Part shown: piece after piece, positions 34,707 through 45,396 of the stretch | How positions within the stretch are numbered: the first letter of the stretch is position 1 | Layout of the letters: each line of letters begins with the position of its first letter | Origin: Acidobacteria bacterium OLB17 | GTDB lineage: Bacteria > Acidobacteriota > Blastocatellia > Pyrinomonadales > Pyrinomonadaceae | NCBI GenBank assembly: GCA_001567505.1 | Contig: LLEU01000043.1 | Coordinates: forward strand, 1-45,983 | Direction of reading: 5' to 3' | Length of the DNA stretch: 45,983 bases | The notes under the pieces: model-generated | Seen by the model: the letters and a program-made list of their open reading frames with translations, nothing else | The model's database searches: none | What the model was told of the DNA's origin: nothing | Made by a program: the position numbers and the translations under genes

Positions 34707-35429
34707 TTAAAAGGTGAGGATATCGAGGATCGGGTGGCCGCTCGGTGCGAACGGCCTTCCGCTGAGCGTTTCGGCCTCGACGATGCCGATGCCCGCCGAA
34801 GTAAGGAATACGGCGTCTGCTGCCGCAAGCGTTTCGAACGGGGCCGCCGTCTCCCGAACTTCGAAGTTTTCCATTACGAATTCACGCGTTGTCCCGGCAA
34901 GGCTGCCGGTCGCCGTTCCTGGCGTAAAAAGTTCGCCGTCCTTCAGCCAGAACACATTTGAAAAGCAGCCGCCCGCGACGTGCCCGAGCTCGTTCACGCG
35001 TATCGCCTCATCAAGGCCTTCATGTTTTGCGGCCTCAAAACAAAGCGTGGGTTCGAGATAATTCGTAGTTTTGAGGCCGGCAAGCGGCGAGCGTGAATTA
35101 ACCAGGTACGGCGAAAGCCCGAGACGAAATCGCTTCGCGATCTGTCGCCGCGGGCCGGTAATTATCGAGCATGACGTTCGCGTTCCTTGCACCGCGGGCC
35201 AAAGCTCGCTCGCCTTTTCCTGCTCGAACGTGATCTTCGCACGGCCGTCAAAAATGCCCTCCTCGACGAGCTTCGCGAAAAGAGAATCTTCGACCGCGCT
35301 CTCGCGAAATTCCGTGATGGCGATGCCGAGCCGTTCGGCCGAATGTACAAGCCTTCGCCAATGTTTTTCCCAAAGGAATAGCTTGCCGTCGCGGATCGCG
35401 ATCGTCGTGAATATGCCGCGTGCGCTCAT
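34707..35429 (-). CDS. Class IV aminotransferase (aminodeoxychorismate lyase/BCAT-like)
   Basis: 240 residues of the fold-type IV PLP family. The PLP lysine lies in GLKTTNYLEP, and EAIRVNELGHVAGGCFSNVFWLKDG with SLAGTTREFV gives the phosphate-binding and carboxylate loops. The length and short N-terminus resemble PabC (4-amino-4-deoxychorismate lyase, folate pathway) more than IlvE, but the family is hard to split by eye. Its ATG overlaps the TGA of truB by 4 bases, so it is translationally coupled. Confidence 0.85.
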   Translation of the reverse strand: MSARGIFTTIAIRDGKLFLWEKHWRRLVHSAERLGIAITEFRESAVEDSLFAKLVEEGIFDGRAKITFEQEKASELWPAVQGTRTSCSIITGPRRQIAKRFRLGLSPYLVNSRSPLAGLKTTNYLEPTLCFEAAKHEGLDEAIRVNELGHVAGGCFSNVFWLKDGELFTPGTATGSLAGTTREFVMENFEVRETAAPFETLAAADAVFLTSAGIGIVEAETLSGRPFAPSGHPILDILTF

Positions 35430-36319
35430 TTGTTCTCACCAAGGACCAAGGTCGGGCGTATCGAACGATCGCCCGCATCAAATCTCCCGACCGCGACCAG
35501 CCTTTCTTCCTCCGAGAACATTGCGACCGAAGCGTCTGCCGCGAACTCCTGCTCGTAAACTCTTGACGACAGGCCGTTTAGCGTCATCTTCTCACGCTCT
35601 TTGCTCAAAATGAATCTTGGCAGATCTTCGACGAGCGTTTCGATCGGCAGAAGGAACTTCGCCGGCTCTTGCGAATCCGCGAGTACATTCGGCGAAACGC
35701 TTTGACCCACGTGAAAACGGCCGGACGCCGTTCGCCGCAAGGCAGTCAAATGGGCGAAGGTTCCCAAGGACGCCGCGATGTCCTCGGCTAGTGTTCGTAT
35801 GTAGGTTCCGGCCGAGCAGCGGACCCGGACCGTGTGCAAGGCGGACGGCATCGCGTGCGCGTCGATCAACTCGATCTCGAAGATCGTCACGGGGACCGCT
35901 GGCCGTTCGACATCTTCACCACGACGGGCAAATTCGTAGAGCTTCTTTCCGCCGACCTTTTTTGCGGAATACATCGGCGGTTTCTGCAGGATCTCGCCGC
36001 GAAACTTCGCGAGAACCGCATCAAGCTCGGCGGCCGCGATCGGAACATCACGCACTTCGCCCAAAGGCTTGCCCGTAAGGTCGCCCGTGTCGGTCGCAAA
36101 CCCGAAGCGGATCTCCGCCTCGTACTCCTTCGCCTCTTTATCTACGAACTTTGCAAGCTGCGTCGCACGTCCGACGAGCACGACCATCACGCCCGTCGCA
36201 AAAGGATCAAGCGTTCCCGTGTGTCCGACCTTTCGCGTCGCGAAAACGCGGCGAACTTGGTTCACGATGTCGTGCGATGTCGGCCCGGCGGGTTTGTCGA
36301 TGATGAGAACGCCATCCAT
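35426..36319 (-). CDS. truB: tRNA pseudouridine-55 synthase
   Basis: 297 residues. TruB makes pseudouridine-55 in the T loop of tRNAs. The catalytic aspartate is in GHTGTLDPFATGVM (Asp38), with LIIDKPAGPTSHD at the start, KRRCSAGTYIRTLAEDIAASLG-like text (VRVRCSAGTYIRTLAEDI) in the middle, and a C-terminal PUA-like region. It heads the two-gene unit with the class IV aminotransferase and is divergent from recX (32-base gap). Confidence 0.95.
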   Translation of the reverse strand: MDGVLIIDKPAGPTSHDIVNQVRRVFATRKVGHTGTLDPFATGVMVVLVGRATQLAKFVDKEAKEYEAEIRFGFATDTGDLTGKPLGEVRDVPIAAAELDAVLAKFRGEILQKPPMYSAKKVGGKKLYEFARRGEDVERPAVPVTIFEIELIDAHAMPSALHTVRVRCSAGTYIRTLAEDIAASLGTFAHLTALRRTASGRFHVGQSVSPNVLADSQEPAKFLLPIETLVEDLPRFILSKEREKMTLNGLSSRVYEQEFAADASVAMFSEEERLVAVGRFDAGDRSIRPTLVLGENK

Positions 36320-36351
36320 AATGAGAGAAAGATTCTACCAATTCAAACCAA

Positions 36352-36891
36352 ATGTGGCGAAAAAAGCGGCGCGAGATCGCGGAAGAAGACCGCGTAGTTA
36401 AGGATGAGGAACGTGCGTATTCAAAGACGATGACGCGCGCCGTTAACCTTCTCGCCGCAAGGCCGCGTGCTGTCGAGGAGCTTCGCACCCGCCTTCTTGA
36501 AAAGCCGTGGACTAATGACAAGATCGTCGCAAGAGTGCTCTCGAAGCTCACGGAATACGGCTATCTCGACGATGAACAGTACGCGAAGAATGCCGCTCTT
36601 TCCGCCGTTCGACAGCGTCCGCAAGGGCGGCACAAGCTGCGGCAGGTGCTTGCGCGAAAGCCCCTCGACCGAGAGATCAAGGAGAAGGCGCTGGAGCACG
36701 CCTTCGAACAGATCCCGGAAAGCGATCTGATCGACACGGTGATCGAACGGCGTCTTCGCCTGAAGGGAATGCCGCAAGTACCGGAAGAATTCAAGAAGTT
36801 CTACGACCATCTGCTAAGGAAAGGGTTCAGCTATGACCTGATCCGCGAAAAAATGGCGGCGATAAAAGGCGGCGAATTCCCGTTCGATTAG
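36352..36891 (+). CDS. recX: RecX family regulator of RecA
   Basis: 179 residues built of RecX three-helix repeats: MTRAVNLLAARPRAVEELRTRLLE, KIVARVLSKLTEYGYLDDEQYAKNA and FYDHLLRKGFSYDLIREKM. RecX binds RecA filaments and limits recombination. In many bacteria recX sits between recA and alaS; here recA is not in view, but alaS follows, with a methionine sulfoxide reductase gene between. The start at 36352 gives a basic N-terminal stretch; a shorter start at the MTRAV methionine is possible. Confidence 0.88.
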   Translation: MWRKKRREIAEEDRVVKDEERAYSKTMTRAVNLLAARPRAVEELRTRLLEKPWTNDKIVARVLSKLTEYGYLDDEQYAKNAALSAVRQRPQGRHKLRQVLARKPLDREIKEKALEHAFEQIPESDLIDTVIERRLRLKGMPQVPEEFKKFYDHLLRKGFSYDLIREKMAAIKGGEFPFD

Positions 36892-36920
36892 CATCTAACT
36901 CGCGAATACAGGAGCAATTT

Positions 36921-37506
36921 ATGCGATTCATCGTCATATTTGTGTTGTCCGGCATCGTCTTGACCGCGGCGTGTGCCGCTGCGTTATCTGGCGCGAACGA
37001 GGCCGTCGTCGGCGGTGCTCAGCCGAACGCAACGGCCGCGGCGGGCCGTTGCGCCGCGTGAGATCACGTTCACTGATGCGGAATTCGACGGGAAAGAGGT
37101 CTTGATGACCGACGCCGAATGGAAGAAGGTGCTGACGCCCGTCGAATACACGATGATGCGCGAGGGCGGCACCGAGGCGCCGTTCACCGGTGCATTCTAC
37201 AAAGAGCACGCCGACGGCGTTTATTACTGCGCAGCCTGCGGCCCGGTACTCTTCAGGTCGAAGGCGAAGTTCGATTCCGGCACGGGCTGGCCGAGCTTTT
37301 ACGAACCGGCGTTCAAGAAGAACATTCTCGAAAAGGAAGACCGTTCTATCGGCGAGGTCCGCACTGAGGTCTTGTGTGCCCGCTGCCACGCGCATCTCGG
37401 CCACGTTTTTGATGACGGGCCCGAGCCGACGGGCCTTCGATACTGCATCAATTCGCCCGCTCTCCGCTTTAAGAAGGCCGAGACGAGCGAAAGTTCGAAG
37501 CCTTGA
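36921..37506 (+). CDS. msrB: Exported peptide-methionine (R)-S-oxide reductase (frameshifted)
   Basis: The ATG at 36921 has a good AGGAG site and starts a lipoprotein-like signal peptide (MRFIVIFVLSGIVLTAACA, with a lipobox-type cysteine). That frame ends at a stop 44 codons on. In another frame the MsrB domain follows: TDAEWKKVLTPVEYTMMREGG, zinc CAAC and CARC motifs, SGTGWPSFYEP, HLGHVFDDGPEPTG and RYCINSPAL with the catalytic Cys. Removing one G around 37041-37044 joins signal peptide and domain into one protein of about 195 residues. It repairs oxidised methionine in envelope proteins. A downstream in-frame start at 36973 would lack the signal. Confidence 0.85.
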
Positions 37507-38397
<891 letters not shown>

Positions 38398-38416
38398 CAG
38401 ATTCGCCGGGACAGCC

Positions 38417-39036
38417 GTGACCAAGATCCTGCTGATAGAAAGACAGCCGATAGTGCGGCTCGGTATCGCCGCCGCCGTCTCGCGACGCGCCGATCTTGAA
38501 CTCATAGCCGCCGTGTCAGATCCGCAAGAGGGCTTCCGACTCTTCAAAAGCCTGCGTCCGGATGTCGTCCTGCTTGGGTTGAGATTTGTCGATTCCTGCT
38601 CAATTGACGCCCTTCCTGCCTATTTTGAGATCGAACCCATGGCCAAGGTGGTCATACTCGCCGACAACGCCGGAGACGGCGAGATCGCGAAAGCCCTGAA
38701 ACTCGGCGCACTTGCGTTCGTGACAAAAGAAGAAAGCGAGGACGAACTTTTGGCGGCGATCGACGCTGCGGCAAAGGGAAAAAAGTACCTGCCGACCGAG
38801 ATCGCAGCGGTCCTTGCGGAAAATTACGGTGCGGACGCTCTGACTCCGGCAGAAACGAAAGTTCTGCAGGCGATAGTCGGCGGGATGTCGAATAAAGAGA
38901 TCGCATTCGCCCTCGATATCTCGGAGAACACCGTCAAAAGCCACATTCAGAACATTTTTTCGAAGATCGGCGTCTCCGATCGCACGTCGCCGCTACCGCC
39001 GCGATCAAACGCGGGCTGGTTAGGGCCGACCTCTAG
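38417..39036 (+). CDS. LuxR/NarL-type response regulator with degenerate receiver (frameshifted end)
   Basis: About 206 residues. The receiver domain (about 1-118) has the fold but lacks key residues: the acidic pair position reads IERQP, and the phospho-acceptor loop reads VVLLGLRFVD, with Gly where Asp is expected. The Lys-containing AFVTKEE loop is kept. A LuxR helix-turn-helix follows (LTPAETKVLQAIVGGMSNKEIAFAL, ISENTVKSHIQNIFSKI). One base is missing at about 38987-38992; adding it gives the normal end DRTSAATAAIKRGLVRADL, stopping at 39036. The raw frame would run into the next gene. It should bind DNA independently of phosphorylation. GTG start. Confidence 0.85.
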
Positions 39037-39045
39037 GCAAATATT

Positions 39046-39681
39046 ATGAACGAAATAAAGAACGCACTTACCGATTACGCAGAAGGCTTTACGTCCGGCG
39101 AAAGCGCCGTGTTAAGGGAGCTTCGCGAACACTGCTACGCCCATTACGAGGATTCCTCGATGCTCTCGGGCTTCGTACAGGGCCGCATCCTTTCGATGTT
39201 CTCGCAGATGATAAGGCCGCATTTGGTCGTCGAGATCGGTACATATCTTGGATATTCGGCTCTTTGCTTCGCAGAAGGCCTTGCTGAAGGCGGAAAAGTA
39301 ATTACATTGGACATACAAGAAGATACGAATCGCGTTGCTCGGTCGTACATCGAGCGAACGGAGTATAAGAATTTGATCGATCTGCGACTCGGCGAGGCAA
39401 AGGGCCTGATCCCGGAGATCGCGGGGCCGATCGACCTTGTATTTATCGACGCCGATAAGACGAATTACTCGCTCTATTACGACCTCGTCTTCGAAAAGCT
39501 GCGAAAAGGCGGATTCATCATCGCCGATAACGTCCTTTGGAGCGGCCGCGTCCTCGAACTTGAGAAGGACGAGAATGCCCAAGCCCTTCACGATTTCAAC
39601 CTGAAAGTACAGGCCGACGAGCGCGTGGAGAATATTCTGCTGCCGATCCGCGACGGCCTGATGGTGGCCCGAAAGCGTTAG
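39046..39681 (+). CDS. O-methyltransferase (COMT/caffeoyl-CoA-type family)
   Basis: 211 residues of the class I O-methyltransferase family 3. Motif I is VVEIGTYLGYSALCFAEGL, the acidic residue is in VITLDIQED, and the metal-binding aspartates are in DLVFIDADKTNYSLYYD and IIADNVLWSGRV. Members methylate catechols or related hydroxyls in a Mg-dependent way. It starts 9 bases after the corrected stop of the regulator gene, so the two are probably an operon. Confidence 0.92.
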   Translation: MNEIKNALTDYAEGFTSGESAVLRELREHCYAHYEDSSMLSGFVQGRILSMFSQMIRPHLVVEIGTYLGYSALCFAEGLAEGGKVITLDIQEDTNRVARSYIERTEYKNLIDLRLGEAKGLIPEIAGPIDLVFIDADKTNYSLYYDLVFEKLRKGGFIIADNVLWSGRVLELEKDENAQALHDFNLKVQADERVENILLPIRDGLMVARKR

Positions 39682-39830
39682 CTTCCTTCACCCAAAAGTA
39701 TTACATTCCGCCCACCGCAATTGATGGTTACTTTCCGTGCCTGAATGGATAGACTTGTCTTAATGGCGGGCGCAAAGGAAGAAAGAAAGTTCCCGCAAGG
39801 ACGCAGAGACGAGAAAGGAGGAAGTGAGAA

Positions 39831-40742
39831 ATGACGGCACAGTCGGAAAGGGTTATGGAGATAGAAATGATCGAGAGAAAAGGGGTTGAGAGGATCGTGG
39901 CGCCGCCCGAGGCGCATTGGGTCGGAGATGGATTTAAGGTCCACGGATTCTTCCCGCACGGGCCGTTGTCGGCGAGGAGGATGAGCCCGTTCTTCCTGCT
40001 TGATTACAATGCAAAGACGGAGTTTCCGCCTCGCGAAGAGCCGTTCGGTGTCGGGCCGCATCCGCATCGCGGGTTCGAGACGGTGACGATCGCCTACAAG
40101 GGAAAGGTCGAGCATCACGACAGTCACGGCGGCGGCGGTGTGATCGGCGAAGGCGATGTCCAGTGGATGACGGCCGGGAGCGGCTTGCTCCACAAGGAGT
40201 TTCACGAGAAGGAATACAACCGAGAGGGCGGGCTGTTCCATATGGTCCAGCTTTGGGTGAATCTGCCGGCGAAGGACAAGATGACGCCGCCGAAGTATCA
40301 GGCGATCACGAGTGCGGAAATGGGACGCGTCGAGTTGCCGGGCGGTGGTGAGGTCGAGATCATCGCGGGCGAATTCGGCGGCGTAAAAGGCCCGGCGACG
40401 ACGTTCACGCCCGTGAGTATGTTCAATGTTCGCCCGGCGAACGGTACGAGCGTCGAGCTCGAGTTTCCCGAGAATTACACGACGCTCGTCCTCGCGATCG
40501 AAGGTTCGGGCCGCATTAACGGCTCAGACGAGTTAAAGACGGATCATTTGGCGTTGCTCGCAAGGTCCGGCGAGCGGTTCTCGATCGAGGCAACGGACGA
40601 AGGTTCGACGTTTCTTGTATTGAGCGGCGAACCGATCGACGAACCGATCTCGGCCTACGGCCCGTTCCTGATGAATACGCAGGAAGAGATCGCGCAGGCG
40701 ATAGAGGACTTCAATTCGGGCAAGTTCGGCTATCTCAATTGA
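39831..40742 (+). CDS. Pirin family protein
   Basis: 303 residues with two cupin domains. The N-terminal metal site has HPHRGFETVTI, HHDSHGG and GSGLLHKEFHEKE. This is the pirin/quercetinase (YhhW-like) motif. The C-terminal cupin (about 200-285) is less conserved. Members can be quercetin dioxygenases or transcription cofactors. The start at 39831 is supported by AAAGGAGG, a strong site about 8 bases upstream. Confidence 0.9.
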   Translation: MTAQSERVMEIEMIERKGVERIVAPPEAHWVGDGFKVHGFFPHGPLSARRMSPFFLLDYNAKTEFPPREEPFGVGPHPHRGFETVTIAYKGKVEHHDSHGGGGVIGEGDVQWMTAGSGLLHKEFHEKEYNREGGLFHMVQLWVNLPAKDKMTPPKYQAITSAEMGRVELPGGGEVEIIAGEFGGVKGPATTFTPVSMFNVRPANGTSVELEFPENYTTLVLAIEGSGRINGSDELKTDHLALLARSGERFSIEATDEGSTFLVLSGEPIDEPISAYGPFLMNTQEEIAQAIEDFNSGKFGYLN

Positions 40743-40774
40743 GGAGGGAAAGCAACTTTCTCTTTACCTTCGGA

Positions 40775-40799
40775 GGGCTCGTTCATCCAGAACGAGCCC
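40775..40799 (+). terminator. Terminator hairpin after the pirin gene
   Basis: GGGCTCGTTC (40775-40784) pairs perfectly with GAACGAGCCC (40790-40799) around ATCCA. The following T-run is weak (CTTCGACCTATTT), so termination may be inefficient or factor-assisted. Confidence 0.6.
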
Positions 40800-40900
40800 C
40801 TTCGACCTATTTCGGCGGCGCGGCACGATGAACTATTAGCGAACGCGGCCCTGTATTTAAGCTCTAGCCCGCCCCTTTACAAACTTGGTAAACTAAATAC

Positions 40901-43155
40901 GTGTTAACGCGCGAGCTTGAAGCGACATTGAGTACGGCGGTCGATGCGGCGGTCAAATACGGGCACGAATTCGTGACGCTCGAACATCTCCTGCACGCAC
41001 TGATCGAGGATGAGACCGCCCGCGAGATACTGATAAACTGCGGCGCCGACCTAAAGGAACTCGAACGCGCGCTCGGCGAATATTTCACGACCGTGCTCGA
41101 GAAAGTGCCGGAAAATGCGCGTCCGGCGATGCCTGAGCTAACGACGGCATTCCAGTCCACGATCTCCTACGCCGTTCTCCAGGCCGAAGGCAGCGGGCAG
41201 CGCGCCGTCGATACAGGCAACATTCTCGCGGCACTTTATCAGGCACAGCAGGCCTATGCCGTGTTCCTGCTCCTTCAGCAGGGCGTAACGCGACTCGACG
41301 TTCTAAATTACATTTCGCACGGCATCTCGAAGATCGACCGCGAGGACGGCGACCTTGAAGGAACGGCCGATCCTGACGGGGAGTTCGCAGAAGGCGGCCA
41401 GGCTGCCCCGAAAAAGAATCCGCTCGACAGCTTTACCGTCGAGCTCGTGGCAAAGGCCGCGGCGGGCGAGATCGACCCCATCATCGGGCGCTCGGAGGAG
41501 ATCGAGCGGACGATCCAGGTGCTTTGCCGCCGCAAAAAGAATAATCCGCTTTACGTTGGCGAGCCGGGCGCTGGCAAAACGGCACTTGCCGAGGGCCTTG
41601 CGTTGAAGATCAGCGAAGGCAACGTTCCAGAGATACTTGCCGACGCAAAAGTGTTCGCTCTCGATATGGGTGCGGTACTTGCCGGGACGAGGTATCGGGG
41701 CGATTTCGAGCAGAGATTCAAGGCGATCATCGCCGCACTTCAGGGTCTGGACAACGCGATCCTTTTTATTGACGAGATCCACACGATCGTCGGCGCAGGT
41801 TCGGTCTCGGGCGGTTCGATGGACGCTTCGAACATTTTGAAGCCCGCGTTGGCCGCCGGGAAACTCCGCTGCATCGGTTCGACCACGCATGCCGAATACA
41901 AAGCGGCATTCGATCGCGACCGAGCTCTCGCGAGGCGATTCCAGCGTATTGACATCAACGAGCCGACCGTTGCCGAGACCTTCGAGATACTCAAAGGCCT
42001 CGGAAATACTACGAAGATCATCACGGCGTAAAGTACACGGACGATTCGCTCCGAACCGCGGCCGAGCTTGCGGGCAAATACATAAACGATCGATTTCTCC
42101 CGGACAAAGCGATCGACGTAATTGACGAGGTCGGTGCCGCCGTGAAACTTCGGCCTGAGGGGAAACGCCCGAAGCGTGTTTCGCCTTCGATGGTCGAGAA
42201 AGCGATCGCCCGAATGGCGAAGATCCCGCCGCGTTCGGTCGTCGCGGATGAAAAGTCGAGGTTGAAGACGCTTCGCGAAGATCTGAAGAAGCACATCTTC
42301 GGGCAGGACGAGGCGATAGACGCTCTCGTCGATTCGATACAGATCTCGCGTGCAGGCATCGGCCACGAGGCGAAGCCCGTCGGGTCATTCCTCTTCTCAG
42401 GCCCGACAGGCGTCGGCAAAACTGAGGTCTCAAAGCAGCTCGCAGAGGTGCTCGGCATCGAATTCATCCGATTCGATATGAGCGAGTATGCCGAGCCGCA
42501 CACGGTCTCGCGTCTGATCGGCGCGCCGCCCGGTTATGTCGGGTTCGACCAAGGCGGCCTTCTGACCGAGGCGATAATGCGGACGCCGCACGCCGTGCTC
42601 GTGCTGGACGAGATCGAGAAAGCACACCCGAACCTCTTCAATCTGCTGCTTCAGGTGATGGACTCCGCGACATTGACCGACAACAACGGCAAGCGTGCGG
42701 ATTTTCGCAACGTCATTCTCATAATGACGACGAATGCCGGTGCCCGCGAGCTGTCATCGGGCGGCGTCGGCTTTCGGAATTCGTCAGAGACGAAGGGAAG
42801 CGCAAAGGGTGCGATCGAGCGCACATTTACGCCGGAGTTTCGCAATCGGCTCGATGCTTGGATCGCCTTTAAGCCGCTTGGGCTTGACGTGATCAAGCTC
42901 GTCGTCGATAAATTCATACGCGAGCTGAACGGGCAGCTCGCAGAAAAACGCGTGAACATCGTGCTCAGCGAAGATGCCCGCGAGTGGCTCGCAAAGAACG
43001 GTTTCGATGCTCGATACGGCGCACGCCCGATGGCGCGTCTCATTCACGATAAGATCAAGCAGCCGCTCGCTAACGAGATCCTTTTCGGCAAACTCGCGAA
43101 CGGCGGCAGCGTGACCGTAGATGCTGCTGACGGAGAGCTGCTGCTCCGATACTGA
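40901..43155 (+). CDS. clpA: ATP-dependent Clp protease ATP-binding subunit ClpA (frameshifted)
   Basis: Two frames make one ClpA of about 750 residues. The N-domain (LTRELEATLSTAVDAAVKYGHEFVTLEHLL) is followed by D1 with Walker A GEPGAGKT and Walker B ILFIDEIH, and D2 with GPTGVGKT and AVLVLDEIEKAHP, then the C-terminal sensor-2 region DARYGARPMARLI. The raw first frame stops at 42031; one C missing at about 42000 (GGCCTC then CGG) restores KYYEDHHGVKYTDDSLRTAA and the rest. There is no ClpB/ClpC middle coiled coil, so this is ClpA. It unfolds proteins for ClpP. GTG start. No clpS is adjacent, although N-domain ClpA usually works with ClpS. Confidence 0.93.
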
Positions 43156-43180
43156 ACTGACAGTCTATTACCGCGAAAGT

Positions 43181-43855
43181 ATGGCCAATGAACGAAATAT
43201 CCTTACGGTTGTTGTCTCGGCCTTAGTGGGCGGCGTAGTTGCCGTAGTGGCCTGCTTTGCCTACTTTACCTATTACCTAAAAGCGGCGCCTGCCTCGTCC
43301 GGGCCGCCGCAAACACAGTCGTCAATTCCCACACCGACGCCGATGGAAGAAATACCTCAACAGGAGATCGCGGCCTCCGATATCGACTCACTCAAGCTCG
43401 TGACCACCTACAAAGGCTACTTCGATCCCGGTTCCAAATGCTCCAGGTCCTACAACGAGTATTTCGGCAATGATGACGCCTTTGCGAGTGTGAGCTCACC
43501 CTGCGAAATAGAGATCTCGTTAGGCCGGGACGGCAGTGTAAAACGGACGATCACCGTACGCCGCTGGGATAAGGCCCGGAAAACGAAGCAGGTCGTCGAA
43601 ACATCCGTGTCGGCTGCACAAGCAAGTGCCGACCAATTCAGTGCCCTGGCCGAGGCCATAGCGTCGAACGAGGCGTTCAAGGTCTGGCGGGATGGGATGA
43701 CGATCACGGTAAGCAATTGCTCGATCACCGCCTCGCACAAGGGCGGAAAGCGAACTGTATTGAGCAACGTCGATGAGAAGGCCTCGGCATTCTTGCCAAT
43801 GCTTGACGCATTCAAAAAGCTCGAGAGAGAACTCCATTGGCAGAACGCTGAGTAG
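43181..43855 (+). CDS. Single-pass membrane protein of unknown function
   Basis: 224 residues from ATG 43181. One membrane helix (about 8-35: ILTVVVSALVGGVVAVVACFAYFTYYL) is followed by a Pro/Ser/Thr/Gln linker (about 36-65) and an extracytoplasmic alpha/beta domain (about 70-224) containing KLVTTYKGYFDPGSKCSRSY, CEIEISLGRDGSVKRTI and SVSAAQASADQFSALAEAIA. I recognise no family. A longer reading from 43121 overlaps clpA and is less likely. It is between clpA and the monooxygenase with a short 9-base gap to the latter. Confidence 0.7.
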   Translation: MANERNILTVVVSALVGGVVAVVACFAYFTYYLKAAPASSGPPQTQSSIPTPTPMEEIPQQEIAASDIDSLKLVTTYKGYFDPGSKCSRSYNEYFGNDDAFASVSSPCEIEISLGRDGSVKRTITVRRWDKARKTKQVVETSVSAAQASADQFSALAEAIASNEAFKVWRDGMTITVSNCSITASHKGGKRTVLSNVDEKASAFLPMLDAFKKLERELHWQNAE

Positions 43856-43863
43856 GCCCATAA

Positions 43864-45396
43864 ATGGAGATGAAGACCGACGTACTGATCATTGGAGCCG
43901 GCCCGACCGGGCTTGCCCTTGCGGTACAATGCATCCGATACGGAATTGACTTCACGATCATTGACGAACGCGCCGGTACGACGCCATTCTCACGTGCGAT
44001 CGGCGTTCAGGCCAGAACTCTCGAGATCTACGATCAGATCGGGCTTGCGGATGAACTCATCTCGCTTGGGCATGCTGCCGAAAAAGTAAAATTCCTGAAG
44101 GACGGCGCCGTCCGCGGCGAAGCTGACCTAAGCGAACTCGGTACGGGCCTAAGTCCTTATCCATTCGTCCTTCTTGTCGAGCAAGGCCTTCACGAAAAGC
44201 TTCTTTATCGCTACGTCACCGATCACGGCCGAGATGTCGCCTGGCGGCACAGGCTGCGATCCTTTGGGGAAAGAGACGAAGGCATCGCAGCATCAGTTCT
44301 CGATGCGGACGGCCGCGAGCTAACGATCTCGGCGAAGTATCTCGTTGGCTGCGATGGTGCAAAGAGCAGCGTTCGGCACGGGCTCGGGCTTACGTTCGAG
44401 GGAGACACTGTCGAGCGTCTTTTTTACGTTGCGGATGTCGTGCTCGATTGGCCGCATGGGCACGATGCCCTTCAGATAAATCTCGGCGAGAACACGCTGA
44501 CCGCTTTCTTCCCGCTCAAGGGCGAGAACCGCTGGCGTCTAGTCGGCACCTTTCCCGAAGGGCATAAGAAAGATGAGGCCGACGTACCGTATGAAGAGAT
44601 CGAGGCTCAGATCGAACATGATATGGGCGTCAAGCTTGATATCGAAAAGGTAAATTGGTTCTCCGTCTATAACGTACATTCGCGGGCGGTCAATGCATTC
44701 TCAAAAGGAAGATGCTTCGTTGCCGGCGATGCCGCGCACATACACACGCCCGCAGGCGCGCAAGGGATGAATACCGGAATTCAGGACGGCTATAACCTTG
44801 CGTGGAAACTCGCGCTTGTCTTGAATGGGCAGGCGAATGAGGGGCTGCTCGCGACCTATAACGAAGAAAGGCTTCGAAATGCGAAGAATTTGCTCTCGAC
44901 CACCGACCGCATCTTCGAGTTCGCGGCAAGCGACGAGTGGTTCGTCTCTTTCGTTCGCAACAACATCTTCCCGTTCGTTTTCGGGACGGCGCTCAAGTTC
45001 GACGTTATCAAGAACGAGATCTTCTCGATCGTCTCGCAGATCGGCATCAGCTATGCGGAGCGAACGCTGAGCGGCGGGTCGGGCGAATTCGGTGTGAAGG
45101 CCGGCGATCGGCTGCCGTGGTTCCGGCACGAGGGCAGGAGCATTTACGAAAGCGTGAGGGAACCGAGCTTTCACCTGCTGGTTTTTGGCGACCGGAACAC
45201 CTCCGGCGACCTTTTAGCTGCGGCAGGCTCGCCTGTGAAGATCGCCACGCGATCCATGCCGCTAAGCGAAGAAGCGAAAAAGGCCTTCGGGTGCGAAAGG
45301 CCTTTTGCTGCATTGGTACGTCCCGATAATTACATCGGCTGGCTTTCTGACGATCTCTCGGCCGAGGCCTTGAGCGCCTACCTTGCCCGATTCTAG
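43864..45396 (+). CDS. FAD-dependent aromatic hydroxylase (PHBH/MhpA-like monooxygenase)
   Basis: 510 residues. The FAD sites are intact: GxGxxG in VLIIGAGPTGLALAV, DG in YLVGCDGAKSSVRHGLG, and GD in FVAGDAAHIHTPAGAQGMNTGIQD. The C-terminal about 110 residues form the thioredoxin-like domain of the phenol hydroxylase/polyketide hydroxylase subgroup. The protein uses NAD(P)H and O2 to hydroxylate an aromatic substrate. Substrate is unknown. It converges with the metalloprotease gene, overlapping stops by 4 bases. Confidence 0.9.
   Translation: MEMKTDVLIIGAGPTGLALAVQCIRYGIDFTIIDERAGTTPFSRAIGVQARTLEIYDQIGLADELISLGHAAEKVKFLKDGAVRGEADLSELGTGLSPYPFVLLVEQGLHEKLLYRYVTDHGRDVAWRHRLRSFGERDEGIAASVLDADGRELTISAKYLVGCDGAKSSVRHGLGLTFEGDTVERLFYVADVVLDWPHGHDALQINLGENTLTAFFPLKGENRWRLVGTFPEGHKKDEADVPYEEIEAQIEHDMGVKLDIEKVNWFSVYNVHSRAVNAFSKGRCFVAGDAAHIHTPAGAQGMNTGIQDGYNLAWKLALVLNGQANEGLLATYNEERLRNAKNLLSTTDRIFEFAASDEWFVSFVRNNIFPFVFGTALKFDVIKNEIFSIVSQIGISYAERTLSGGSGEFGVKAGDRLPWFRHEGRSIYESVREPSFHLLVFGDRNTSGDLLAAAGSPVKIATRSMPLSEEAKKAFGCERPFAALVRPDNYIGWLSDDLSAEALSAYLARF

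Noticed and set aside
41990..42035. Programmed frameshift in clpA
   Set aside because: No slippery heptamer or downstream structure is evident, and eight other genes show similar single-base shifts, so sequence error is simpler.
41303..42433. 376-codon minus-strand frame opposite clpA
   Set aside because: Arg-rich shadow of the ClpA AAA+ domains.
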